Origin: Scalesia atractyloides
Lineage: Eukaryota > Streptophyta > Magnoliopsida > Asterales > Asteraceae
Direction of reading: 5' to 3'
DNA length: 64,000 nt
NCBI GenBank assembly: GCA_947069175.1
Contig: CAMTDV010000022.1
Coordinates: 40,467,027 to 40,531,026, forward strand
In this document: piece after piece, positions 1 to 11,508 of the stretch
Numbering within the stretch: the first letter of the stretch is position 1
Layout: each line of letters opens with the position of its first letter
Made by a program: the position numbers and the translations under genes
Notes under the pieces: generated by a model
Databases searched by the model: none
Seen by the model: the letters and a program-made list of their open reading frames with translations, nothing else
Told to the model about the DNA's origin: nothing

Positions 1-878
1 TCGATAATTAACACAAATTCATTATATGAAAGACATTCATCAAAATTCATGTGAAACAAATAAACAATCATTAATCAAGTTAAGATACGCAAACACACCA
101 AATCAAAGTCTTTTACTTTTCAAAGAAAATCCATAATCAACATTAGAAACCGATAAAAATCCAAACTTTATTAAGTGTTCATCCTAAGCTAAGTAGTTTA
201 AGAGGTTTAGCTAGAAAACATAATCACAAGAATCAAAAAAATTATCTTAACACAAGAATATATCGACAAGAAGTAAGAAAAACTAAGAGAAAAGTAAACC
301 GGGAGACAAAACCCATTAGATCTTCAATTCTCCAACTTCCAGCTCCTACCAGATGATTACTATGCTTTCAAAAGCTTCAAAACCTTGCCAAACTTGCTAC
401 AAAATTCACATTAGTTCATCCAAAGTTGTAACTAGGGTTGACTTGCATGATAATGAAGTATTTATATGGTTTCAGCAACAATCCAACAGAAATACAAACA
501 CTGCCGCGAACAATACCCCCGTCGCGTTACGCGACGGGTATCTCACTTAGGCATCGCCTGATGCGGCGTGTTAAATTCCAAGAAATAATATTATATTGCT
601 TCGCATTACGCAAAGCCTTAACCTCTTCATGGTCGCGTAGCTCGACGGGGTCCTTTTTCTAGAATTCTTTGATTTTCGTTGTCGTTCAGCTATGACTCGA
701 CCCGTTTCCCGCTGCTAACTTTTTCCAGCAGATTTACTCGTTTTCTTCACTCTTTAGCAACCGAGACCTGTGAACAAACAAACTATCAAAAAAACTAATT
801 CTACCTAAGAATTGGAACAAACGAATACGAAAAATTTACAACTATACAAGATAAATCAATTTATTTTGCAATACATCA
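1..878 (-). repeat. Element E 3' LTR, truncated by window start
   Basis: Bases 1-878 align with 38920-39802, including the tract around gacattcatcaaaattca and the shared end gcaatacatca. In element orientation the LTR starts TGATGTATTGC. About 680 bp are missing because the window begins inside it. It contains CG-rich palindromic stretches (around 520-640) such as gcgttacgcgacgg, also present in the other LTR. The short ORFs at 353-662 lie inside this LTR and are not genes. Confidence 0.9.
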
Positions 879-890
879 AATATCCCCACA
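879..890 (-). other. Element E polypurine tract
   Basis: On the minus strand the sequence tgtggggatatt ends directly at the LTR start TGATGTATTGC. A G-rich purine run abutting the 3' LTR is the plus-strand primer in reverse transcription. Confidence 0.7.
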
Positions 891-2260
891 TTTAGTCTTG
901 TTTCGTCCCCGAAGAAGAATTATGCAAACGGAATCATAGTAGGAATAAATGAACGAAGTTCAAAACTTAGATTACTTATTAACATCAACACTCATGTTAA
1001 TCGCGATTGCTAGTATATGTTTCCCTTAAACCCAAACCCGGCTCCAAGCCCTTATCATGCAATTTATGTTTAAGTTCGGTCAATTTAGCTAGGGTCTCAC
1101 ACTAATAGCCGAAGTTTCACCTTATCCCGTTAAAGCTCATGGAACCAAAGGAGAGGAACTGTTTTATACCAAAATCAAAAGAATTTAACGTGTTTTTTCT
1201 TCTCTTTTTCTTTTCTTTTGAGCACTAGACTTTGCGTACCTAATCCAGAGGCTGTCTTAACTAGAGTCACCATCTCCGAGAGCGAAAATGTGAGCGCGGT
1301 ATTTTTGCATGTTTCTTAACTTAACCTAGAAGGATTCTCGATTAGAGTCACAATCCCCAAGGGAGATTCCATATGCCTTGTCTTTTTATTCAATCTAGCT
1401 CAATTTATTATATTTTTCTCTTTGATAAGAAATTAACAATTTTAGCTTATAACAACATTTCTTACACTATTTTTTGGGGTTTCGGCTTCCCCAGTTTTCT
1501 TAGATGAGCACCCACTAGTAGGCTAACAATTAAGGTATATTAATATCAAAAGAACTAAAAACCAGGTCCGGCCTACTCACACATCCCAAACTAGACACAA
1601 GTTCAACTAACTCATATTATTATTATTTGAAACCCGAATAAAACCCAACCTTTCTGGTACGTTCCGTCTTTATTTGCAAACTTCTAAAACAAGAGACATT
1701 TTCAATTTTTTGGATTTTTTTTTTCAATTTCAATTTTTTATATTATGACTCGACTAACGCTAGGACCTAAGAGACATTTTCAACTTTTTTTTGGATTTTT
1801 TATTTTATATATTTGCATTGTCCCTAATGCAAGGATGAAAACACGACTCGATACTAACTAAACTACTACTAAAAATAAAAAGTAAATAAAATATACAAAA
1901 TATACAAGTGGACACAAATTAGCTGATATGCGAGGCTGTCAATATGCTAGTCAATTCGACATATGCACTCCAATCCGAACACGCTCAACAAACAACTCCT
2001 AACTCTCACACTCGAACGTAAGCGGCAAAAAATACACCATACCTATCAACAACCACAAATATTCCAAAATACATAATATATCGATAGCTATTAGTGTCTT
2101 AAACAACCATCACAAACAAAATATCACCAGCCCACTCAACCAACCTGTTTAAAGTATTAAAAAATAATAGTACAAACCAAATGAGGATAAAAACATCATA
2201 AAAGAAAAATAAAGCAAAAGATACTCCGATAAGCTCCAGTTGTCATTCTCGATCCCCAGT
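891..2260 (-). other. Element E 3' noncoding region
   Basis: No coding region is supported between the ATHILA-like ORF and the polypurine tract. The stretch is AT-rich with T-runs, and has a short direct repeat (aagagacattttcaa near 1690 and near 1770). The ORF at 2149-2406 is an out-of-frame reading of the acidic tail of the preceding gene. Confidence 0.6.
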
Positions 2261-3271
2261 CTAGTCATTGCTCTCTTCACTCCCCTCCTCTTCCATTTCC
2301 TCATCATCACTCTCCTTATCGTAATCACCCTCTTGCTCATAAACCAGAATATTAGGTATCGGATCCATATGACTATACTGTACCGAACCAGATCCATAAC
2401 TAACAAGCACCACTAGAACCAAACTGACCTAGCATCGGAAACTGACCCGGATCTACATATGGCTGAAAGAAATTTGGAACTCCAATGCTCATACGAGTCA
2501 TAATATGCCTTAACGCATCATCCTAGCGGTCCTGTCTAGTGTTAATCATCCCAAAACCCTGATCCATCAGATTGTAAAGTGACTCTAAAGTATGAGGATC
2601 TGGTGGTGGTTGATGTCGGGGGTACTGTTGTGCCGGTATCTCCTATCTCTATCGAGGTCTCTGCCTACGCGTCGGGTAAATAGCCTGCATGACATCATGA
2701 GTTGGATGACCCTTAGGTGGCTAAACCTGAGGTCTCTATCTAACCCCATCCCAAGTAACCAAGTCAGCCCATGTAAGAATACCTACCAGCTAAAGGTCCT
2801 TAATTTCAAAGAACATAGAAGTTGGCCCACAGTCAAATTTTGCTGATTATACTTCTCAACACCCCTAAAGTTCTCCGCCAGCCTAGTAATGTATGGACGC
2901 ATGTCCAAAGCAGCTCTATGACCCCCTCTACGCGCACGGTTAAAAGACCACGCCGAAACACTCGCCATATTCATATTCCAACCCTCCATCAAACACATCA
3001 GAATGAACAAGTCCGTCCAATTGGCCTTGTTCTCACCTGATTTCCTACTAACCAGAGTGGTAGAAAATACCTTCAGCACATATCTCAAAACAGGGTCCTT
3101 AACTGATGTAATCTGGTTCGTACAGGCGAACGGGCGATCAGCGATGGTGGCCCAAAAACTAGCTAACTCGGCACTGCCCAAACTCAACTCCCTGGTAGTC
3201 ACATAAGCACCCCTCAAACCTTTCAGAAACTCAGGGTTCACTACCTCCTCCAGACACTTTAATTGTCCCAA
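2261..3271 (-). pseudogene. ATHILA ORF / env-like protein of element E, broken
   Basis: This is the gene between pol and the 3' LTR, where Athila elements carry their ORF3/env-like protein. The best frame, 2783-3271 (162 aa), has the pattern FWATIADRPF, PVLRYVLKV, then NWTDLFILMCLMEG, which resembles the ATHILA ORF-1 family as I remember it. Further downstream a different frame gives an acidic C-terminal tail (EQEGDYDKESDDEE and onward) ending at the TAG at 2261-2263. The two parts are separated by frame changes, so the gene is a pseudogene. I see no clear transmembrane segment or signal peptide. The role of this protein in Athila is not established; 'env-like' describes position only. The assignment to the ATHILA family would need a profile search. 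Confidence 0.62.
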
Positions 3272-4440
3272 TTAAAGCCCAAGTGCCTACTAAACCGGAC
3301 ACTGAGTCCAAACTTGTGTTAAGAAGAAAGCTTTATTATGTTAAAAACAGAATTGATTTCGAAAAATTCCACCTATGTAAAGGTGGGTTTGACCAATTAT
3401 ATCTGAAAATCACAAGGCTGTTCGGAGCTTTATAACAATGTAGCAATAAGAAATCAGTTCATGTCTCCCACAAGCATTAAACACTAGACCCAATGTTAAA
3501 CTAAGACCTGAACTGACCCGACAATAACCAAAACCTAAACATGCAATACTAACTTTAAAGTAACTAAGAACGAATAATATATAGAAAATCTACTAGAAAA
3601 CATACAAGATTCGTGAAGAAGAGATGATAAATTTCAACTTTTTGGTTCAGAGATTAAAGCCTGTGCTTTGGTTGAATGTGCGGTGAAACGAGTAAAATTA
3701 ATGGTGTATAATGATGGGGAAGTGAAATGGGTGATGTGGTGTGAAAATGGAAGATGAATGGTGAAGTTTGGTGGTGGTTATGGTGGAAAATGTTGGTTTT
3801 GCATCTGGGTTCGTGCTTTAGGGTTGTGGACTGGAATTGGGGGAAATGGGGAAGAGAAGGATATATAGCCGGAGATAGAAAGCATCGCATTACGCGACGT
3901 GTAATTGGGATGGGCTACGCGTTACGTCTAGCCTCAGTCAAATGGGAAAAGGGATCAAGGGAGGCGTCGCGCTATGCGAAGTCATAATGGCTGAGGGATC
4001 ACGTGACGCGGCGTGTCTATTTTAGGGCATGGGTTCATCTAAGGCATGGCGTTACGCGAAGCTCATGTGGTTTAGGGGTCGCACAACATCTAGGTGGTGT
4101 TTTCACATAAAGTTTTGAAATTTTGTGGCTTCCATGCCTTAGAAAAATTTCTAACTTAACCAAACCTCCCAAAAACCATTCCCAAAAATTTTCAAACACT
4201 GGGACTTACCTGGAACCCCCTTTTCTCTTCAATTCTCGCTCCTCTTTGGTAATGAGTTCCTAAAAAAGACTCAAAAACACAAAACACATGACCGAAAATC
4301 TATAAAAAACTGTCGTTAACTACGAAAAGAATCAAATGACGACTCGATACAAACGGTACAAACTCTACACTGTAGTTTTCACTCAAGACTGGTGCGAGGT
4401 GGGATTTCGAGAGGTGTTTCCTCTATCTTGGTAGGATCAA
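3272..4440 (-). other. Element E spacer between integrase and ATHILA-like ORF
   Basis: No supported gene. Bases 3880-4090 hold several degenerate copies of a CG-rich palindrome (gcattacgcgacg, ctacgcgttacg, cgcgctatgcgaag, gcgttacgcgaagc). These also occur in the E LTRs. The minus ORF at 3654-3890 is rich in His, Pro and Phe, shows no family motif, and I do not call it. Confidence 0.5.
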
Positions 4441-5843
4441 TTGGCCCTCTTAAGTAGTGTTTCATCCTATGGCCATTCATTTTCCAGTATTTCCGTCGGT
4501 TTCATTTTCCAACTCCGTTGTACCATACGAAACACTTCCTTCACTAAATACGGCCCTTTCCACTTCGACTTCAACTTTCCACCAAAGAATTTCAACCGTG
4601 AATTGTATAAGAGAACCTTGTCTCCCGCCTTAAACTCCTTCAAGCCCCTCAATTTCTGGTCATGTAACGCCTTCATATTTTCCTTAATACTCCAAGAACG
4701 CTCATACGTTGCATCCCTATGTGCTTCCAACTCGTGAATTTGGAAGTAATGTTTTCTAGCCGCTTCGGTAAGATCTAAGTTTACAGTTTTAAGAGCCTAA
4801 AGAGCTCGATGTTCTAATTCCATAGGAAGATGGCAAGCTTTGACATAGATGATCATGAAAGGAGTTGTCCCTAAAGGTGTCTTGTAGGCTGTTCGAAATA
4901 CCCACAATGCATCGTCAAGCTTGTCCGATCAATCTTTCCTACTCTTCCCTACTGTTTTCTCTAAGATCCTCTTCACCCCTCGATTCGCATTTTTGACTTG
5001 ACTGCTAGTTTGAGGGTGGTACACGGGGGAAAAGCGATGAGTGACCCCGTAACATGCTAATGCCTTCTCCATTGCGGCATTGCAAAAGTGGGTGCCACAG
5101 TCACTAATAATAGCTGGCTGTGTTACAGAATCATGCGAATAACTTTTTGACTTGACTGCTAGTTTGAGGGTGGTACACGGGGGAAAAGCGATGAGTGACC
5201 CCGTAACACGCTAATGCCTTCTCCATTGCGGCATTGCAAAAGTGGGTGCCACAATCACTAATAATAGATGGCCGTGTTACAGAATCGTGCGAATAACTTT
5301 TTGAAGAATCTCACCACCACTCAGGCATCATTCGTAGGTAAAGCTTGAGATTGCAACCCACATAGAGACGTAATCGATTGCCACGAGGATGTATATATTC
5401 CCACTAGAAGCGGGGAAAGGTTCCATGAGGTCGATGGCCTACACATCGAAGATTTCAAGAACTTGGATTGGATTTTGGGGCATCTCGTCCTTGGATGAGT
5501 TATTGCTGGTACATTGGCATGCGTCACATTTCCTAACAAATTCTTGAGCATCATTAACTACCGAAGGCCTATAGAAACCACAATCGAAAACTTTTTGGGC
5601 AGTAACATGTGGACCGTGGTGACCTCCTATCAATCCCTCATAAATGTGCCTAAGAATCTCTAACCCCTCTTCTCTCATCACACATCTCCTAAGGATTTGA
5701 TCTCCTCCTATCGTAAAGAGGTATGGATAATCCCAAATGTACCTCCTCGCATCCCAAAAGAACTTTTTTTTCTGTTGAGTGGTCATAACCTTCACTATGG
5801 TTCCATACGCTAGATAATTCGCCAAGTCAGAAAACCATGGCAT
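4441..5843 (-). pseudogene. Element E integrase, left pol copy
   Basis: Integrase inserts the cDNA into host DNA. Reading leftwards from 5843, the zinc-binding domain appears as GGHHGPHVTAQKVFDCGF with a later CDACQ pair (H2C2 type). Next comes a decayed catalytic core, then the conserved C-terminal stretch (ELEHRAL region near 4810; GDKVLLYNSRLKFFGGKLKS at about 4570-4640). The core carries a 154-bp tandem duplication (4990-5297) that breaks the fold and the frame. Several stops and frameshifts separate the pieces. Upstream it continues into RNase H of the same pol copy. Confidence 0.8.
4990..5297. repeat. 154-bp tandem duplication inside integrase core
   Basis: Bases 4990-5143 and 5144-5297 are two near-identical copies starting tttttgacttgactgct. 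A third tttttga sits at 5298, so the unit is bounded by a 7-bp microhomology. Differences are few (for example catgctaat/cacgctaat and agctggctg/agatggccg). Confidence 0.9.
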
Positions 5844-6340
5844 ACCTTCTTTCTCAGCTGCTAGAAAATCTGGGATTCATGAGGGAATTTATCTGCTATT
5901 GCCTCCTCACGAATTTCCTCTCTCTTGGGATCCTCTAAGCGTGACAAGTGATCGGCGGCTACATTCTCCGCCCCTTTTTATCCCTAATCTCTATGTCGAA
6001 CTCGGTGAGCAAAGGAATCCACCGAATGAGACGGGGTTTGGCGTCTTTCTTTTGAAAGAGAAAACGCATGCGGACTTATCGGTAAAGACAATCGTCTTGG
6101 AAAGCATGAGGTAAACACGAAACTAATCATACGCGAACACTATGGCTAAGAGTTCATTTTCCATGGTGGTATAGTTCTCTTAAGCATCATTGAGAGTTTT
6201 GCTCACGTAGTAAATGCTTCTCGTTCTTTGGCCGAATACCGCATCGACGACATAGTCACTAGCATCGCACATGTGCCCAAAGGTCAAGCTCCAGTCGAGC
6301 GAAACAAGGATGGGGCACTAACTAGCTTTTCCTTCAAAAA
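5844..6340 (-). pseudogene. Element E RNase H, left pol copy
   Basis: RNase H degrades the RNA strand of the RNA/DNA hybrid. On the minus strand, fragments of the typical Athila domain are readable: a CDASDY-type start near 6270, YYVSKTLNDA near 6210, and a C-terminal ENVAADHLSRLE motif near 5950. Stops interrupt it throughout. It is parallel to 7780-8440 in the right pol copy, which helps the identification. Confidence 0.72.
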
Positions 6341-7308
6341 GTAAAAGCTTTAAGCATTCCTCGTCTAAGACAAAGGGTATGTCTTTTTCAAGGAGTCGGG
6401 TCATGGGGCGAGTGATCTTTGAAAAATCTTTAATAAAACGCCTATAGAAGCCTACTTGACCAAGAAAACTACGAACGAACTTTACACTCGTGCTGGTGGC
6501 AACCTATAATTGTGTCTATCTTAGCCCTATCCACTTCAATCCACTCTCCCGTAATTTTATGTCCTAACACTACCCACTCCATCATCAATTTAGCATCAAG
6601 TTAGTCTCTACACAACTTTTCATCATCATATCTAAATTGAGAAGACACTGCTCGAAAGTGCCACCATAGACCGAGAAATTATCATGAAAACTTCCATAGA
6701 AGTCTCAAGCATGTCTTGGATAATGGCGACCATGCATCGCTGAATGGTAGCTGGAGCAGTATATAACCCGAATGGCATGTGTCGATACGCATAGGTACCG
6801 TAAGGGCATGTGAAGGTCGTCTTATCTTGATCCTCTTGTGCGTTGGGGATCTAAAAGTAACCCGAAAATCCGTCGAGAAAACAGAAGAAATATTGACCCG
6901 CCAGACGCTCCAACATCTGATCGATAAATGGAAGAGGGAAATGATCTTTCCGTGTGGTGTCATTTAACTTTCGGTAGTCAATGCATACGAGCCAACCAGT
7001 GACCGTACGGGACGGGATAAGCTCATTCTTCTCATTCATAACCACTGTCATCCCACCTTTCTTTGGAACAGCTTGGTTTGGACTAGCCCACGGGGAGTCG
7101 GAAATGGGGTAGATCATCCCGGCATCTAACAAATTGAGGACTTCCTTCTTCACTACCTCTTGCATGCTCGTATTGAGGCGGCGTTGAGGCTACACCACAG
7201 GCTTATATCATCTTCCATGAGTATCCGGTGGGTACAATAGGCGGGGCTTATGCCCTTTATATCTGAAAGTCTCCATGCAATGGCCTCTTTGTTCACCCTC
7301 AACACCTC
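6341..7308 (-). pseudogene. Element E reverse transcriptase, left pol copy
   Basis: The frame at 6851-7165 gives the RT finger/palm start: EVVKKEVLNLLDAGMIYPIS, then SPWASPNQAVPKKGG and CIDYRKLNDTTRKDHFPLPF. The catalytic MDDF box near 6664-6690 is damaged: relative to the right copy one base is missing, and the second Asp reads as Asn. The reading frame is broken after 6851. At its upstream edge (about 7300-7310) the RT-start sequence runs directly into integrase-core sequence of the right copy. This marks the duplication junction. Confidence 0.82.
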
Positions 7309-7779
7309 TAATGCTTTCTCAATTTCGGCATTGCAAAAATGGGTGCCACGGTCACTTATAATAGCTCGCGGTGTACCGAATCATGCGAATAACTTTTTGA
7401 AAAATATCACCACCACTCGGGTATCATTCGTAGGTAAAGCTTGAGCGTCAACCCACATAGAGACAAAATTGATTGCCACGAGGATTTACCTATTCCCACT
7501 AGAAACGGTGAAAGGTCCCATGAAGTCGATGGCCTACACATCGAATATTTCAAGAACTTGGATTGGATTTTGGGGCAACTAGTCCTTGGATGAGTTATTG
7601 CCAGTATGTTGGCATGTTTCGCATTTCCTAACAAATTCTAGAGCATCCTTAACTATCGAAGGCCAATAGAAACCACAATCAAAGACTTTTTGGGCGGTAA
7701 CATATGGACCGTGGTGACCTCCTCTCAATCCCTCATGAATGTGACTAAGAATCTCTAGTCCTCTTCTCTCATCACACAT
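7309..7779 (-). pseudogene. Element E integrase fragment, right pol copy
   Basis: The minus frame at 7579-7779 shows the integrase zinc-binding domain again (GGHHGPYVTAQKVFDCGFYW, then CETCQ), followed by the beginning of the core at 7407-7570. The core stops at about 7309, where the left RT copy begins, so the catalytic triad is incomplete in this copy. It is the shortened half of the pol tandem duplication. Confidence 0.78.
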
Positions 7780-8440
7780 CTCCTAAGGATTCGATTTCCT
7801 CCTACCATAAGGAGGTACAAATCATCCCAAATGTACCTCCTCGCATCCCAAAAGAACTTCTTTTCTGTTGGGTGGTCATACCCTTCACTATGGCTCCATA
7901 CGCTAGATAATTCCACAAGTCGAAAACCATGGCAAACCTTCTTTCTCGGCTGCTACAAAATCTGTGGATTCATGAGGGAATTTATCTCCTATTGCCTCCT
8001 CAAGAATTTCATCTCTCTTAGGAACCTCTAAGCGTGATAAGTGATCGGTGGCTACATTCTCCGCTCTCTTTTTATCCCTAATCTCTATGTCGAAGTGGGA
8101 GAGCAACAGAATCCACCAAATGAGACGGGTTTTGGCTTCTTGCTTTTGAAAAAGAAAACGCACTTCGGTAAAGACAATCATCTTGGAAAGCACGAGATAT
8201 GAGCAAAACTAATCATACGCGAATGCTACGGCATGAGATCATTTTCCGTGGTCGTATAGTTCTCTATAGCATCATTTAAGATCTTCCTCGCGTAGTAGAT
8301 AGGATGAAAATGCTTCTCATTCTTTGGCCCAATACCACCAATGGCATAGTCACTAGCATCGCACATGTGCTCAAAGGGCAAGCTCCAGTTGGGCGAAACA
8401 ATGATGGGGGAACAAACTAGCTTTTCCTTCAAAAAGTCAA
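7780..8440 (-). pseudogene. Element E RNase H, right pol copy
   Basis: The minus frame at 8226-8432 reads SLPFEHMCDASDYAIGG and IYYARKILNDAIENYTTTEN, the usual start of Athila RNase H. The frame at 7903-8193 continues with SHFDIEIRDKKRAENVATDH. The first catalytic Asp (CDAS) is present. A frameshift near 8200 separates the two parts. Better preserved than the left copy. Confidence 0.8.
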
Positions 8441-9804
8441 AAGCTTTAAGGCATTTCTCGTCAAAGACAAAGGATACGTCTTTTTCAAGGAGTCAGATCA
8501 TGGGGCGAGTAATCTTAGAAAAATCCTTAATGATAAGCGTATAGAATCCTGCTTGATCAAGGAAACTACGAACGGACTTCACACTCGTGGGTGGTGGCAA
8601 CCTACTAGTTGTGTCTATCTTAGCCCTATCCACTTCAATCCCCTCTCTCGTGATTTTATATCCTAACACTATCCCGTCTGTCACCAATTTAGCATCAAGT
8701 TAGTCTCTACACACCTTTCATCATCATATCCAAATTGGGAAGACACTGCTCGAAAGTTCCACCGTAGACCGAGAAATCATCCATTAAAACTTCCATAGAA
8801 GTCTCAATCATGTCTTGGATAATGGAGACCATGCATCGCTTAAAGGTAGCTGAAGCATTAAAACACCCGAATGGCATGCGTCAATACGCATAGGTGCCGT
8901 AAGGGCATTTGAAGGTCGTCTTATCTTGATCCTCTTGTGCGATGGGGAGCTGAAATAAGCCGAAAATCCTTGAGAAAACAGTAGAACTGTTGACCCGCTA
9001 GACGCTCCAACATCTGATTGATAAATGGAAGAGGGAAATGATCATTCCGGGTGGTGTCATTTAACTTTTGGTAGTCAATGCACACGTGCAACTAGTGACC
9101 ATACGGGTTGGGATAAGCTCTTTCTTCTCGTTCATAACCACTGTCATCCCACCTTTCTTTGGAACAACTTTGGTTGGACTAACCCACGGGGAGTCGGAAA
9201 TGCGGTAGATCATCCCGGCATCTAACAATTTGAGGACCTCCTTCTTCACTACCTCTTGCATTCTTGTATTGAGGCGCCGTTGAGGTTGCATCACCGGCTT
9301 ATATTCATCTTCCATGAGTATCCGGTGGTTACAATAGGCGGGGCTTATGCCCTTGATATCCGAAAGTCTCCATGCAATGGCCTCTTTGTTCACCCTCAAT
9401 ACCTTTAACAACCTAGATTTATACTCCTCTTCCAATTTAGATGAAATAATGATGGGTAAATTTGACCCTTCACCTAGAAATGAATACTCTAAATGGGATG
9501 GAAGAACCTTAAGCTCTAAAGGGGCGGGTGTCTCAATGGGAACTTTCTAGCTGTCATCCCTAACTTCACCTAATTCAAATACTTCAAGGACCCAGTCGAT
9601 CACTTCCTCATCCTCACTCTCTTCAACAACCTCCTTAGTTTCCTCAAATTACCCATCTCTCACTAAATCGACTCCACTATTGAAATCAAAACACTGGTCA
9701 ACACATTATAAGAACGACTCGATGAAATAGACCGAGTGAAACGGACCACTATAATCGTTGGAACCACTAGGTTGTTGCATTGAACGAGCTACCTCGAATT
9801 TTAC
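8441..9804 (-). pseudogene. Element E reverse transcriptase and upstream linker, right pol copy
   Basis: The frame at 9061-9435 reads RVNKEAIAWRLSDIKGISPA, then RRLNTRMQEVVKKEVLKLL and SDSPWVSPTKVVPKKGG, the standard Athila RT start. Further down, the MDDFSVYG catalytic box is intact at about 8765-8800. Upstream, 9436-9804 is an acidic linker continuing to the protease. A frame across the J insertion site (about 9700-9804, then 10539 onward) is continuous once the 724-bp solo LTR is removed. Stops and frameshifts remain, so it is not functional. Confidence 0.82.
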
Positions 9805-9809
9805 CTTTT

Positions 9810-10533
9810 TGTTAGGATCTGAGTTTGATATTGTTGTGAATGTTTGAGATGAACTCAATGGAAGTGGTAAACATGTATGAATAGTGTAGTGGAAATAATA
9901 AATTTTGAATTCACAACATTAGGAAGATTGCTTTCGCAAACATGCTTTTATAAATCTATGAATTTACGTATGCATGAACGATTACAAATTCCCCCTCAGT
10001 CTAAAATCACTCTGATTTGCTCGTACACAAAATGTCAAGGTGAAGTGATGAATAGAACAATAGACACCTTTTCTATTTATAGTACAGCAAACTACTGAGC
10101 ATCTAATGCTGACGTCACATTGAAAGTGACATGTAACAACCTAAAACAAACTTACAACATCTGCTAAGCTAAACACTGCTATAAACTATATAATACAATG
10201 TCTGATAGTAAGCACTGATGATACATCCTCTGTTAGCATCACCAGAGCTTTGCCTTGGCAGACCTTAGCTTTAGCAGAGCTTTACCTTGGCAGACCTAAG
10301 CTTTAGTCTTCAGTAGAGTTTTGCCTTGCCAAACCTTTGAGTCTTAGTCTTCAGTAGAACTTTGCCTTGGCAGACCTTTGAGTCTTCATCAGAGCTTTGC
10401 TAGGGCAAACCATTGACTTTTGTCTTCAACAGAGCTTGGCTTCACCAGATGTTCATTTATTATAAGGATCATAGATTGTAGGATATTTTGGCTTTCTATC
10501 ATCTATTCTTTTTGTAAGGTTCAATTTCCAACA
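9810..10533 (+). mobile_element. Solo LTR J with 5-bp target duplication
   Basis: The segment begins TGTTAGGA and ends TTCCAACA (inverted ends, TG...CA) and is flanked by ctttt at 9805-9809 and ctttt at 10534-10538. Removing it and one ctttt restores a plausible reading through the E protease/RT linker. It is 724 bp and has no internal coding domain, so it is the remnant left after LTR-LTR recombination. A TATA-like ctatttatag lies at 10071-10080 on the plus strand, which suggests plus orientation. The parental family is not identified. Confidence 0.88.
10243..10452 (+). repeat. Degenerate tandem repeat inside solo LTR J
   Basis: About six imperfect copies of cagagctttgccttggcaga with variable spacers containing gtcttcag. 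The unit length varies (roughly 30-45 bp). It sits downstream of the TATA-like box, in the likely transcribed part of the LTR. Confidence 0.75.
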
Positions 10534-10538
10534 CTTTT

Positions 10539-11079
10539 CCTCACCGAATCAAAGAGTGATGTTACCGTCAAAGACATCAATGATGGCCTTTGTGGTATAC
10601 AAGAACAGACGTCCTTAAATGATAGGAACTATCTCATCAACTTCTATATCGTGGATGACAAAGTGTACAGGAACGATGAACTTATCAACCTTAACTAAGA
10701 GACATTTAACTATGCCACAAGGATGTTTAACTGACTGATCGGCTAAAGACAAGGACATACGGGTGGGTGACAACTCTCCTAGGTCTAGTTTCTCATAAAT
10801 TGAGTAGGGCATGAGATTGATACTGGCACCTAGATCGGCTAAGGCTCTACACTTGGTGTCACACCTGAAAAGACATGGAATGGTGAAAAGGCCCTCATCC
10901 ATTAACTTTTCTGGGACTTTGTTTAAGACAACGTATGAACACCCCGCATTCAAAGGGGTGTTAAAGAGCTCTCCTAACCTATCTTTATGTTTAAGAAGAT
11001 TCCTTAAAAATTTTGTGTATTTGGGCATGGATTGAAGGGGTTTGATAAACGGAAGATTGATTTTTAACTTCTTGAACAT
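10539..11079 (-). pseudogene. Element E aspartic protease region
   Basis: The 154-aa frame at 10615-11079 contains the Athila-type protease landmarks: CSYVVLNKVPEKL, then CRALADLGASINLMPYSIYE. The DLGAS box is the active site in place of the DTG/DSG of most retropepsins, as is usual in Athila. It continues with LSLADQSVKHPCGIV and VPVHFVIHD. The protease cleaves the Gag-Pol precursor. The frame breaks at its C-terminal end just before the J insertion. Confidence 0.82.
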
Positions 11080-11503
11080 GTCGAGAAACTACCTGTATTC
11101 CTTAGAATATTTCTGATTCTTAAGGCGGGCAGGATATGGGATGCCTGAAAGATCTATGATTGGTGATTTCCTAACCTCTGCGGGACGCTTATCTACGCTT
11201 CTCTTGACTTGAGTCACCTCGGTGTGTGCAGTAATTGCTGGGTATAGCCTAGTTTGCACTTTACCGGAGTCTCCATCTTGATCTCCTCATCTACAGGTTC
11301 TTCGTCTTCTTCCTCAAATACCTTAGGCCTAACTACCTCTCCTAAGGTTCTACCGCTACGGGTCGAAATGGCTTTCAGTTTGTAAGACAAGTTCGGTTGG
11401 GTGTTGCCTGAGAATTGACCGAGAGGTCTTTCTTGCAACTGACAAGCAATGTCTCTGACTTGCCTCTAAAGATCTAAGAAGTTAGAATGGTTATTCTTTA
11501 GAA
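11080..11503 (-). pseudogene. Element E gag C-terminal part
   Basis: The frame at 11214-11438 reads TQPNLSYKLKAISTRSGRTL and then an acidic stretch (EEEDEEPVDEE). This is the usual Athila segment between capsid and protease (the ISTRSGR motif). It is cut at 11503 by the target duplication and LTR of copia element A; gag resumes at 37063. No zinc knuckle is visible. Confidence 0.75.
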
Positions 11504-11508
11504 GTGTG

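Larger units (their letters stand above)
5207..9405. repeat. ~2.1 kb tandem duplication of RT-RNase H-integrase segment
   Basis: Bases about 5207-7308 and 7309-9405 are homologous direct copies, each running from RT start through RNase H to the integrase core. Matching landmarks are caatggcctctttgttcacc at about 7279 and 9376, and aaccacaatc (5580, 7670). The junction near 7308 joins an RT start to gctttctcaatttcggc, an integrase-core sequence. The copies differ by many substitutions, so the event is old or joined two diverged elements. Confidence 0.82.

Noticed and set aside
2149..2406. 85-residue minus ORF with hydrophobic C-terminus
   Set aside because: It is out of frame with the acidic tail of the ATHILA-like protein, which is the better-supported reading.
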